A stretch of DNA of 64,000 nt from Valencia hispanica. Its lineage: Eukaryota; Chordata; Actinopteri; Cyprinodontiformes; Valenciidae. The translations under genes were made by a program, and so were the position numbers. Below are positions 54,960 through 64,000 of this stretch, piece by piece. The stretch spans positions 13,483,571-13,547,570 of the forward strand of contig OY747716.1 in the NCBI GenBank assembly GCA_963556495.2, read 5' to 3'. Every line of letters begins with the position of its first letter. Position 1 is the first letter of the stretch. Below the pieces are notes generated by a model, which did not search any database, had not been told where the DNA came from, and worked only from the letters and a program-made list of their open reading frames with translations.

Positions 54960-55290
54960 TTTTGAGCACCCATCCATCGAAATCTGTCTGTTTCTCTTTC
55001 TGTACACCTTCTGTTTGTCCATTCTTTCATTTATCTATCTATCTATTGACAGCCATAAATTGATTTGTCCATTCATCCATCTGGATCTTCTGTACAGTAA
55101 TCTGTCCTTCCATATGTTATAATTGATCAATTTCTCCATCCATGCATCTATCCATCTTTTCATCCATCCATCCAGGTGTCTGTTCATCCATGTGTTTGTC
55201 CACCCATCCGTTTGCCCATTCTTGCCTCCATGCCTCCGTCTGTCATCATTCAACTTTATCTATCTATTTATCCATCCATCTATTTGTTTA
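54960..55290 (+). repeat. Degenerate CATC/CTAT repeat tract
   Basis: Irregular CCATCCATC and TATCTATC tetramers interspersed with unique bases. The right edge is the insertion point of the Tc1-like element. Confidence 0.55.
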
Positions 55291-56773
55291 TATAGAATAT
55301 CATGGAAAAGTTTATTTCAATCATTCCATTCAAAACATTAAACTTCCACATATTAAACGATTTCAAGTACTTGGTTGCTTATTTGTACATAATATGGGCT
55401 TCCAGCTCATAAAACCCACGGAACAGGAATTTCAAAAAATGTGATCTATGTGAAGAAATCCCCTTTTACTTCTCAGTTTTTGCAGAAAAAAAAGAAAAAA
55501 AATTAGGATCACAAAATCAATCAAAATGTGGTACTTTCAAAACAATATGTCAATCTCCAATACTCAGTAGGTAATCCCTTTGCCCTAAGCACTGCCTTGA
55601 TGCGCCGTGGCATTGAGGTATCAGCCTGTGGCATTGCCTCAGAGTTATGGAAGCCCAGATTTCCTTGATGCTTGCTGTCAGCTCTTCTTTTCTTTGGGGT
55701 CTGGTGCCCCTCATTTTCCTCCTGATAATCCCCCATAGATTCTCAATGGGGTTTAGGTTCGGCGAGTTGGCTGGCCAGTCAAGCACTGTGATGGCATGGC
55801 CATCAAACCAGGTTTTGGTGCTTCTGGCGGTAAGGTCAGGGGCCAGGTCCTGCTGGAAGATGAAATCTGCATCTTCATACAGATCCTCAGCAGAAGGAAT
55901 CATGAAGTCCTCTAAAACATTCTGGTAGACTGATGCGGTGACCTTGGATTTAAGAAAGCAGAGTTTACCAACACCTGCACCGGACATTGCACCCCAAATC
56001 ATGACTAATATTTCACACGGGACCTCAAGCAGGTTGGGTTCTGTTCCTCACCCACATCACTTTGACCTTGGTTCCCGAATGAAAGGCATGCTTTACTTTC
56101 ATGGGAAAAGAGGACCTTGGACCACTGACCAACAGTCCAGTCCTTCTTCTCCTTGGCCCAGTTGAGACGCGTCTGAATGTGGTGGTTTTTGAAGCTGTGA
56201 CTCCCGCCTCATTCCACTCTTTCTGGATCTCTGCCAGATTCATGAATCTTCTCTGTTTGGTAATCCACTGAAACCCATGATCAGCTCTTCTGCTGGTGCA
56301 TCTTCTCCTGCAACATTTTGCCTTCCACTAGACTTTCCATTGATTTGCTTGGACAAAGCGCTCTGTGAACAGCCAGCCTCCTTAGCTATGAACTTTTGTG
56401 GCTTACCCATCCTATGGAGGGGATCAATGATGGTCTTCTGGCCAGTTGTCAAGTCTGCAGTCTTCACCATATTGAACGTAACAGACAACTGAACCAAAAT
56501 GAAGCAATTTAATGACACATGTGCAGGTGCTTTGAGTTTAGTAGATGAGTAGTGTGTGACACTCCGCTTAAAACATTCATGCCCTGTAACATTTGGGCTG
56601 ATTTCTTCACAGTATTCTAATTTTTTGAATTCCTGTTTTCATGGGTTTTATGAGCTGGAAGCCCAAATTATGTACAGATAAACAACTAAATACTTAAAAA
56701 GTTGTGGGCCCTGAATCTATAATAATTTTGAATGGAATTATGGAAATAATTAAACTTTTCCATTATATTCTAT
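55291..56773 (-). mobile_element. Tc1/mariner-type transposon with long terminal inverted repeats
   Basis: ATAGAATATCATGGAAAAGTT at 55292 is mirrored by AACTTTTCCATTATATTCTAT ending at 56772. Similarity between the ends extends about 150-200 bp (for example TTGTACATAATATGGGCTTCC and GGAAGCCCAAATTATGTACA). TA occurs at both outer edges. The 1.48-kb length and the inner transposase pseudogene on the minus strand fit a complete but dead copy. Confidence 0.7.
55550..56492 (-). pseudogene. Tc1-family transposase pseudogene
   Basis: From the ATG near 56482 the minus strand reads MVKTADLTTGQKTIIDPLHR and AGCSQSALSKQING (helix-turn-helix). A middle segment in a shifted frame follows (NEAGVTASKTTTFRRV, FPMKVKHAFHSG). 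Then comes 56002-55550 with MIWGAMSGAGVGKLCFLKSK, FIFQQDLAPDLTARSTKTWF (second Asp) and WPANSPNLNPIENLWGIIRR (Glu). The usual QQDNAPxH has become QQDLAPDL. At least two frameshifts inactivate it. Better preserved than the other Tc1-like copies in the window. Confidence 0.7.
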
Positions 56774-56816
56774 TTATTTCGGAAAGGGTATGTATATATA
56801 TCTGTCCAGTCTTATG

Positions 56817-56945
56817 TTTCCATCCATCCATCCATCCATCCATCCATCCATCCATCCATCCATCCACCCACCCATCCATCCACCCATCCATCCATCCATC
56901 CATCCATCCATCCATCCATCCATCCATCCATCCATCCATCCATCC
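56817..56945 (+). repeat. CATC tetranucleotide microsatellite, about 128 bp
   Basis: About 32 CATC units, two with CACC interruptions. Confidence 0.85.
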
Positions 56946-59319
56946 CAACTAAAGTAGTACCAAACCTTTTCTGTCTTTAGTGTACACTTTCTAGAGGAAT
57001 CTAACATCGACTGTGGCTTCTGGAAAAGTGTGGAATTTTCAAATAAAAGGTGTTGAAGGAACCTTGGGGACCTTTAGAAGCCAGATTGTCATAACTTTAC
57101 TTGGAACTGAAGGTCTGTTCCATTACTTTGTTATTACAGCACTGCTCCAATAACTGAGGGCATTTCTCATATCCTCTCACTTGATCACCCTATACGTGCT
57201 TTCATAAAAGAACTGATACTTATAGGAGGTGTTGTGTACTGTATTTACACTAGGACCCTTTGCATCGCCCAGAAGCGATCTGTTCCTGCTCACCGGGACC
57301 TTTCACAGCTCAGTGAGCCAACATCAAAAGCTGTTAGTAAATGTCCGCACAGACATATTTTCCGAACTCCAGAATGTATTTGTGGACTATAGAAGATGGG
57401 GAGTTTAACAGCCAAACTGATACAGAAATGTAGCCCTCATCAGCACTCCTGGGTTGGCTTCTTGAACATTATATTGTGATTGAAGTGTTTTGTACAGAGG
57501 TGCATCGGTGCTGTTGGGGAGGGGGGGGGGGTTATTTTGCACATCTCTTGAAGCTGGGAGGCCTTGCGAGTTGCCCCCGAGGAAGAAGGGTGTGGATCCT
57601 GCTGGGATGGGGAGCGTATTAGGAGGGGAAGCAGCTCATTAATTCCTTCCAGCAGTGAGAGGAAAATGCCTGGTCAGCAAAACTGGAGAGGCCCTCCTAA
57701 GCTATGAAATGAATCACATGGGTTCTGTTTTCACTAATTCTCCTAGTAGCCGTACGAGTTCTTTAATGATAACTGTGCGTGGTTTCTGTATCATCTGGAG
57801 CAGTAAACAGCTCTGTCCCGTCTCTGCCAATCCTCAGCGTCACTTCAAGGCTGAGCGTCACATCAGGAGAATGAGTGTGTCGCCAACGGGTTGCCTTAGC
57901 CTTTTGAAAGTCATGCGATGTTTTGCCCGGCTACAGGAATCCCCTCTGAGGTCTTGCCTGATGTCGCATGGTGATGTCAGAGCAGAGGTGACGCAGTCAG
58001 GAAGGAGGACGCTGGCGGATGAAGCCAGCCAGAAATGTGTGAAAGCTCTTGACGTCTGCCAGTGGGAGGGCGCACAATCGGAGGCATGAAATTGCCGCTC
58101 AGCGTAAATTCTGTCGGATCCTGACTGACGGAGGGGCCGAGGCAGTCTTTGTTTGTCATTCCTGCTCATCCATGCTATTCCAACGTTGGAACTGTGCACC
58201 GTGAGACAACCCAGACTGTTCGTCACTATGCGTTTATGTGCCCTTTTCCCTCTTTTCCTCAGGTGAAACATGCCTCACTGTTTTTTGCAGCATATCGGCC
58301 ACAACCTTCCCGATTTGTGAAAGTCGCTGCTGATGAGGCATGAGTGGGAATTTGTGCTGGGAGGACATGTTTATGCTGGGTTGTTTGCTGCCTTTCCCTC
58401 CGTGGTGCTGAGCAGGAGGCATGCCGAGTCCACATCTGATTAACAGAAAGGCAGAGCGTGCTGCCCCTTTGATCTCACTTTTTCTGGCTGATAAACCATG
58501 CCACTGTCATCTCTAGCAAAGCCCCAGACCTTGATAGACACTAATTACCATGAAGCCCATTTGGCAGGATCAGGCACAGGGCTGGGAGTAGTTCAGAGCA
58601 GGTGGAACCTACGGGCCATGTGTAGTCATAGAGATTAGCATGCTTAATAATCTGCACTTAAGACCTAAAGCAGCTCTCAAAATTTATAACCCCTTTTTTA
58701 TAAAAAAATAAAATGTTTTTTTAGATTTACCACTTAACTGTTTCATAACTTTTACCAGTGACAAATATCCATCAGCTATAGTTTCCAGAGAGTTTACAAA
58801 GGCTCAAAATGATCTCATTGTACAAAGGTCTGTCAGGAGAAGGGTACAAAATTCTACAGCATAATAAGCCATGGAAGGGTGGCAAGACATCAAAACTAAA
58901 GGAGTCAAACGCTGGATGTGTTCTACAGGAGACAATAATCTAATGTATACCATAACTTTCTGGGTGATAGTTTTATAGTTTAAAGCAAGGGTTTGATCAG
59001 TTCAGTTGAAGAAATTTTCCCTGATTTCAAATCTTTAGCTGATTTGACACTTGTAAATCCAGTCTCCAGTGTAACTACAGTCCGCGTATTATCCTCCATT
59101 ATGCACAAGCAAGAACGCAGTTCATCTCCATGCTTATGGTAGACCTGCTGAAGCTACAATTGAGCGTGGCTAGAACAACCTGCAGAGCAAAATCTTTTGC
59201 CACTGCTACGGTTTGTCTAGATTTCTAAGCTACTAAAAGTGAGCATGAACAAGGAGTTATTTGAAGGTTGCACATACTTATGTAGCCAGGTTTTTTGAGC
59301 TTTTTTGTTTTTTACATTT
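56946..59319. other. No gene seen
   Basis: No recognisable coding sequence. A run of about 11 G lies near 57521-57533. Short open frames (57655-58089, 57858-58271 minus) overlap on opposite strands without family features. Confidence 0.35.
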
Positions 59320-59690
59320 CACTAAAATTTGTCTGCTGTTGCCTTGCAGCAAGCAGGTCCTGGGTTTGAATCCCATTCTAGGGTCTTTCTGCATGGAGTT
59401 TGCATGTTCTCCCTGTGCAGGCATGGGTTTCCTCCGGGTACTCGGGCTTCCTCCCACAGTCCAAAAACATGACTGTTATGTAAATTGGTCTTTCTAAATT
59501 GCCTTTAGGTATGAGTGTGTGCGTGCATTGTTGTTTGTTCTGTGTATCTCTGTTACCCTGCAATGGACTGGCGACCTGCCCAGGATGTACCCTGCCTCTC
59601 GCCCGATGACTGCTAGAGATTGGCACCCTCCCTCCCCTGCAACCCTGCATAAGATAGAAGGTATAGATAATGGATGGATGAACTCAGATT
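59320..59690 (+). mobile_element. SINE-like repeat with tRNA-type B box
   Basis: It contains GGTTTGAATCCCATTCT (B box type), GGGTCTTTCTGCATGGAGTT, TCCTCCCACAGTCCAAAAAC, TGGCGACCTGCCCAGGATGT, and ends with ATGGATGGATGAA. The head matches 48815-48925. A common dispersed fish repeat. The A box is unclear, so it may be 5'-truncated. Confidence 0.55.
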
Positions 59691-61084
59691 TGTTAGTTTT
59701 TTTGGCTGAATTGTACAAGATAGATGTCACAGTAAGTGTAAGAAAAGGAGTTATCAAGGTCCTGTTTTACATGAGCTGCAGACCTTTAAGATGCAATGTG
59801 CTTTTCACATCCCTTTAGGTTGCGCACAGATGGAGAATATCTCCTGACGTCAAATCGCTGCATAAGAGCTGAACCGAGCTATGCCTTGTTGCACAATGGA
59901 AGAAAATTCCACTGACACAATTACCATCACATCATCAGTATCCTTCTGTTTTTACCCTACGTTGAGCCTGGAAGACAAATACAGGACTGGGCTGCTTCTC
60001 GAAAGCCTGAAATGAATCTTGCAGACTTGTGATGTGTTGAAATATGGTGGGATAAAGCTACCCCACCCACCGCCTCGCTAACACACCCCGACTCCAACCC
60101 CTTTTTTCTTCTCTAACCCATCTTGCTTTTGATTTCTGTGCCAGTAGAGTCTGACTGTAATAAGTTTTGGACCGAAGTGATGCAGAGGGAATATCTCAGC
60201 GGCCCACTCACTATTGTCTGCTGTTCATGAAAGCAGAACAACTGGTGCCACGGAGTATGTTTTACAAAATTCTGCCAGTGGGTGTGTTTTTTGTTGGCTA
60301 AACCTTTGTTCATTAGCTCATGGTGCCTTCATTGTTGCTCTGTCTAGAAGGATGGGGCTTCTTGAGAAAGCACATTGGGTTGCAACGTGGTGATGAGCTC
60401 TGCTTTTATATTGAACTTCTCTGGATTGATGTGATGGTACATTTTTACTGCTTCAGTAGGTCATGCTGTAACTGTGCCAAACTGTAACGTCTGCTGAGAT
60501 CAATGGGCTCTCTTGATGGATGGCCAGTGTTCAGAGGGTACATGAATCTTTTGGACAATCCATGCGTTTTGCTGCTGAGTCACTGTCGTACCTGTAGAGG
60601 GGAAAAAATGCCCAGTCACTCTGAGTAAAATGTGACTCAAAACACTTCAGAAGCTTTATTCCTCAGCCGAAGAGAAAAACAAAAAGTAAAGAAAACATTC
60701 CTTTGACCTCTTCCACTCGGGACAAACAAGTCCCTGATTGGAAACACTTGCGACAACCCTCCAGTTGAAAACAGACGCACTTCCTCAGGAAGCGAGGCGG
60801 GCCCATCCGCTGGACACGTTGATGTCACGTAGATAAACAGTCTTCCAAGCTGTGCTGTTTGCCGAGTGCGATGGGCTTGTCATGCCTCAGAAACGCCTGC
60901 ACACTTCTAACAGATGCAGCACAGAGTACTGCCAAGTGCACACCCATTTGGGAGACTGGGAACAATGTGCTGAAGAGGCGCGGTTCTTGGAGGTTATTTT
61001 AGATCAAGGGCTTGTTGTCTTTTTTGGGTTCCAGACCATTAGTGTTTAAGAACGCAGTTTATTGATGCCTGATGAGTCTACATT
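59691..61084. other. No gene seen
   Basis: No coding similarity or clear repeat on either strand. Confidence 0.35.
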
Positions 61085-61300
61085 TGTATTTATATTATAT
61101 GGTGCCGATTCACAACAGATGTCATCTCAAGGCCCTTTACGAGAAAAATAATTTCAATTCAATCATACATACAATCTAATCAGTTCAGAAGTTTTCTATT
61201 TAAGGAATCCCAGCAGATTGCATTGAGTCATTGACTTGCAGCTGTGCCCCGTTAATGCAGACTCCAACCAAAGCGATCCCTCAGCAGTTAAATCAAATGT
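61085..61300 (-). mobile_element. Older LINE 3' UTR fragment (Rex1/L2 type)
   Basis: GATTCACAACAGATGTCATC, TATTTAAGGAATCCCAGCAG, TGCATTGAGTCATTGACT and CCCTCAGCAG occur in the same order as in 44590-44790 and, inverted, 23390-23560. It is more diverged than the other copies and lacks the tail. Confidence 0.6.
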
Positions 61301-61849
61301 GAAGTAAAAGAATCAAGATTCTTTTAATTGTCATTAAATAAACAACAGCATAGGTAAGAAGGAAAGGAAGATGAAACCACTATTACCAATGCATTCATGC
61401 CTTACATAGTTCTGTCACATAGAGCCATCATTAAAAGTAACAACATGATCAGTAAACATAATCTAAATGTAGATATAAACTGGATAGATGCCACTCGCAG
61501 TCGCAACCGCTGTTGTTGTACCACCATACGTAGCATTTTGCAGGCTGGCCAAGAAGTTCAGTTTTGGGATTAACTGATCAGAGCAAACCTTCTTCCAACT
61601 GATTGCTTTGTCCCCTACATGGCTGTCTTTAAACAATGCATTGGTTCTTGACACTTTGCTTATAAAGGCCACATATGTCCAACCAATAGTTTTCCAGTTG
61701 ACTAATTCTGTGAGTTGAGGTTTGGACCTTTGTTGCTCCTCCAGGGTAACCGGAGGTCTCTGTTCTGGTTAATCCTTTCCCTCCCCCGCCTGGTGGGTTA
61801 GGTAGAGTCTTATGTGGCTCAGAGTCCCAGCTCTAAATCTGTGCCATAC
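61301..61849. other. No gene seen
   Basis: No recognisable coding sequence. Confidence 0.3.
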
Positions 61850-62170
61850 TCTTTCCATTTATGGTTTGAACGGTGCTCTGGGAGATATTCCAAACTTGTG
61901 AGATTGTTGTATAGCCTAACCTTGCTTTAAACATAATGTGTTTCGATGGTTTTTAAGAATCTGTTCACAGATGTTCTCTAAGAAACAGCTGGAGACAAAA
62001 TTACAAGTGGACTCTACTAATTAACTGGTTTTCGAAAGCAAATGGTTGTACTGGATTTTATTTGGTGGCATCAGAGTAAAGGCGTGGTAATACAAATTAT
62101 ATTTATAATTTTTAATTAAAAATATAAAAACTATAAATACTATTCCTTCCACTTTGAACTAAACTTTGTG
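61850..62170. repeat. Tc1-type remnant, second copy of the 46.2-46.6 kb repeat
   Basis: It shares GCCTAACCTTGCTTTAAAC, AGAATCTGTTCACAGATGTTC, CAGCTGGA, GATTTTATTTGG and TTCCTTCCACTTTG with 46235-46590, in order. No open transposase frame. Confidence 0.4.
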
Positions 62171-63550
62171 TTGGTCTAACACATGAGATCCTGAATAAAT
62201 TCATGGCTCTGTGTGTCTTCTTTAGCTTCAGTCAGGTTTGCTTGACTCTTCTCATGTAGTTTATGCAATATGACAACATAAGCATCACTGAGTTAAATCA
62301 TTCAGCCATCCTTCACCACATTATGCCTGTTATCAGTCTATTCTTGGATGTTTGCTTACACACTCTAACTCTGCTCTGCAGTTGCTTCCTCCCCGAGGCC
62401 TGATTCAGGCATCTGCGCTGCATTGTCTACCAGGCTGCCCCTGCAGCCTCCCGGGCTCCTCACCATGCCCTCATCTCTGCCGGGGCCAGGAAGAAAGAGC
62501 TGACACCAAACTGTCAACCTGCAACCTGTCATACCCCTGCAGCATGGGCAAACATTTGAAACATTCAGCCAAATCCTTGCTGTTACCTGGCTTTATCAAG
62601 CTAACTACCCTTGACAACCCTTCGTTTGACCCAGCAGCACCCATTCCTGCTGAAATTCTGTAAGGATGCTGCTGCCCCACATATGGTTTTATTTATTTTT
62701 AGCTTACGTAGCTGCATATGTTGAGTGAGCTGTGTCTTTAAAAACGTAGCCGATCCGTCCTCTTTTTTTTTTTTTTTTCTTTCTTTTTTTTTTTTCTCCA
62801 CGTTGCCAAATCCAGGCGGCTGTGGTGTCTTTTCACACAAGCAGGCATTGTAGTGGAACACAATGTTGTTGTGTTTTGGGGAATGAAAGCCGACCATTGT
62901 TGCGGACTGTTGCATGAATCTCGGTTTTTATTTGATATAAAACGGGTAATTCCATTGTGTAACAGCATTAATGGTATTCAGGCAGAGCTCGTCATGGGAA
63001 GGAAGCAGTGTTGCACGGGGGGGTTGCATATGACAACAGCTCATTTTTTTACAGGACGAAATCCTCAACTTTCCCAGATAATGGAGATGATCCTTATTTA
63101 GTGATGACACCGGGGGTACATGGCTCAAATTTGGGTTTTAGCCAAATTAAAGGGCGGTGAGTCATTGCAGGTTAATTTGTGTTAACGTATTAATGATCAG
63201 TGATCTAAAGCTCTCTTGTTTCGGAGAGATAGGCCTCATCTACTGTAAGCAGGTTTGCTGATGGCTCTGAATTTAAATTTCAAATGAAGAAACTGATTAA
63301 GAACATGCCAATACATTTTTCAGTAAATATTAGGATTGTATTGGTACATGTATTCAGATTTTTCGGTCCAGCCCTGTCAGTTCGGTACGCACGTGTACCA
63401 AACAAATACAGCTATTTTCTACATGAACACATGCATAATGTTTATGTGTGGCACTCAGAGCGCAGTGCAATGTTATGCAGCGCAACTTAAAAATTTTTTA
63501 CACCAAAACACAACAGAAAGGACCCCCAGCTATCACTAAACTCTGCTATT
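62171..63550. other. No gene seen; includes a T-rich tract
   Basis: A T-rich tract lies at 62761-62801. The plus-strand frame 62352-62663 has no recognisable domain. A partial palindrome CGGTACGCACGTGTACC at 63383-63399 may be the edge of an old DNA transposon. Confidence 0.3.
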
Positions 63551-63829
63551 AGGGGACCGTGGCTCAGAACGTAGGAGCTCGTCCTGTAACCGGAGGGTTG
63601 CCGGCTCTAACCCCCTCTCTGTCCATCTCAGTCGTTGTGTCCATGTGCAAGACACTTCACCCACCTTGCTTACTGGTGGTGGTCAGAAGGCCCGGTGGCA
63701 CCAGGGCAACTGTGGCTACTACGTAGCTTACCACCACCCATGCGTGAATGGGTGAATGACTGAATGTAGTGTAAAGCACTTTGGGGTCCTCAGGACTGGA
63801 TAAAGCGCTATACAAGTACAGGCCATTAA
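63551..63829 (+). mobile_element. tRNA-derived SINE
   Basis: The head GGGGACCGTGGCTCAGAACG (A-box-like TGGCTCAGAAC) and GGAGGGTTGCCGGCTCTAACC (degenerate B box) are about 35 bp apart. A conserved body follows (GACACTTCACCCACCTTGC, TGGTGGTGGTCAGAAGGCCC) and a tail ending AAAGCGCTATACAAGTACAG at about 63829. It appears complete. Confidence 0.6.
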
Positions 63830-64000
63830 TAGTTTCTGATGCAGCTAAAGTAGAAATAGAAAGATGGACCAAACCAGAACTTTGTCAGTGAACTCATCTT
63901 TCAAAAGCAATAAGGTTTATAACATGCTCTGAACTGAATTACTCACAAAAAACAATGGCAAGCTGAATGTAAACATCACTGATAGAAGAGAAAAATCAGC

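Noticed and set aside
56704..57007. Open frames with HPSI or GWMD repeats
   Set aside because: Simple translation of the CATC microsatellite.
57655..58271. Overlapping opposite-strand open frames of 144 and 137 codons
   Set aside because: No similarity recognised on either strand. Likely chance open frames in moderately GC-rich DNA.

Overview
This window reads as nuclear DNA of a ray-finned (teleost) fish. It has no bacterial-type gene density, operons, ribosome binding sites or CRISPR arrays. It is densely packed with transposable elements typical of teleosts: Tc1-like, hAT-like and PIF/Harbinger DNA transposons, CR1/L2/Rex1-type and RTE-type LINEs, tRNA-derived SINEs, LTR and endogenous retrovirus (ERV) remnants, and many microsatellites. 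The species cannot be fixed from the sequence alone. I see no complete host protein-coding gene and no rRNA or tRNA gene.

Layout, left to right. 0.4-2.3 kb: a Ty3/Gypsy-type remnant on the minus strand. 3.4-6.9 kb: LTR and MITE fragments, a THAP-like exon, and a PIF/Harbinger piece carrying a MADF exon. 7.2-8.2 kb: a decayed Tc1 element. 8.2-15.7 kb: an ERV relic with an LTR, a primer-binding site matching tRNA-Tyr, a leader with five tandem hairpin repeats, and gag and env remains. This relic is broken up by other repeats, including a two-exon SGNH-hydrolase pseudogene, a fold-back hairpin, a 1.1-kb inverted repeat and a solo LTR. 15.7-21.1 kb: a nearly full-length CR1/L2/Rex1-type LINE whose reverse-transcriptase core is replaced by other DNA, including a second type of LTR. 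21.9-26 kb: Tc1 and LINE remnants, including a fused Tc1/LINE reading frame. 27.2-29.4 kb: a THAP exon relic and a second solo LTR.

30.1-37.1 kb is a nested stack. A LINE 3' end is split by a solo LTR, which is in turn split by a recent, almost intact RTE-type LINE with an 83-bp target duplication and by a GC-rich repeat. 37-52.9 kb is mostly unique-looking, AT-rich, probably intergenic or intronic DNA with scattered MITEs and LINE/SINE pieces. 52.9-54.5 kb is a CpG-rich island that looks like the promoter and first non-coding exon of a host gene. 54.5-64 kb contains a Tc1-like element with long terminal inverted repeats between CATC microsatellites, plus SINEs and further old repeats.

The genes here do not form a pathway. 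Almost every recognisable coding segment belongs to a mobile element and carries stops, frameshifts or deletions. The most unusual observations are the covarying hairpin repeats downstream of the tRNA-Tyr primer site, the phase-consistent spliced SGNH pseudogene, the solo-LTR family that shares ends but has different promoter regions, and the 83-bp target duplication of the RTE element.
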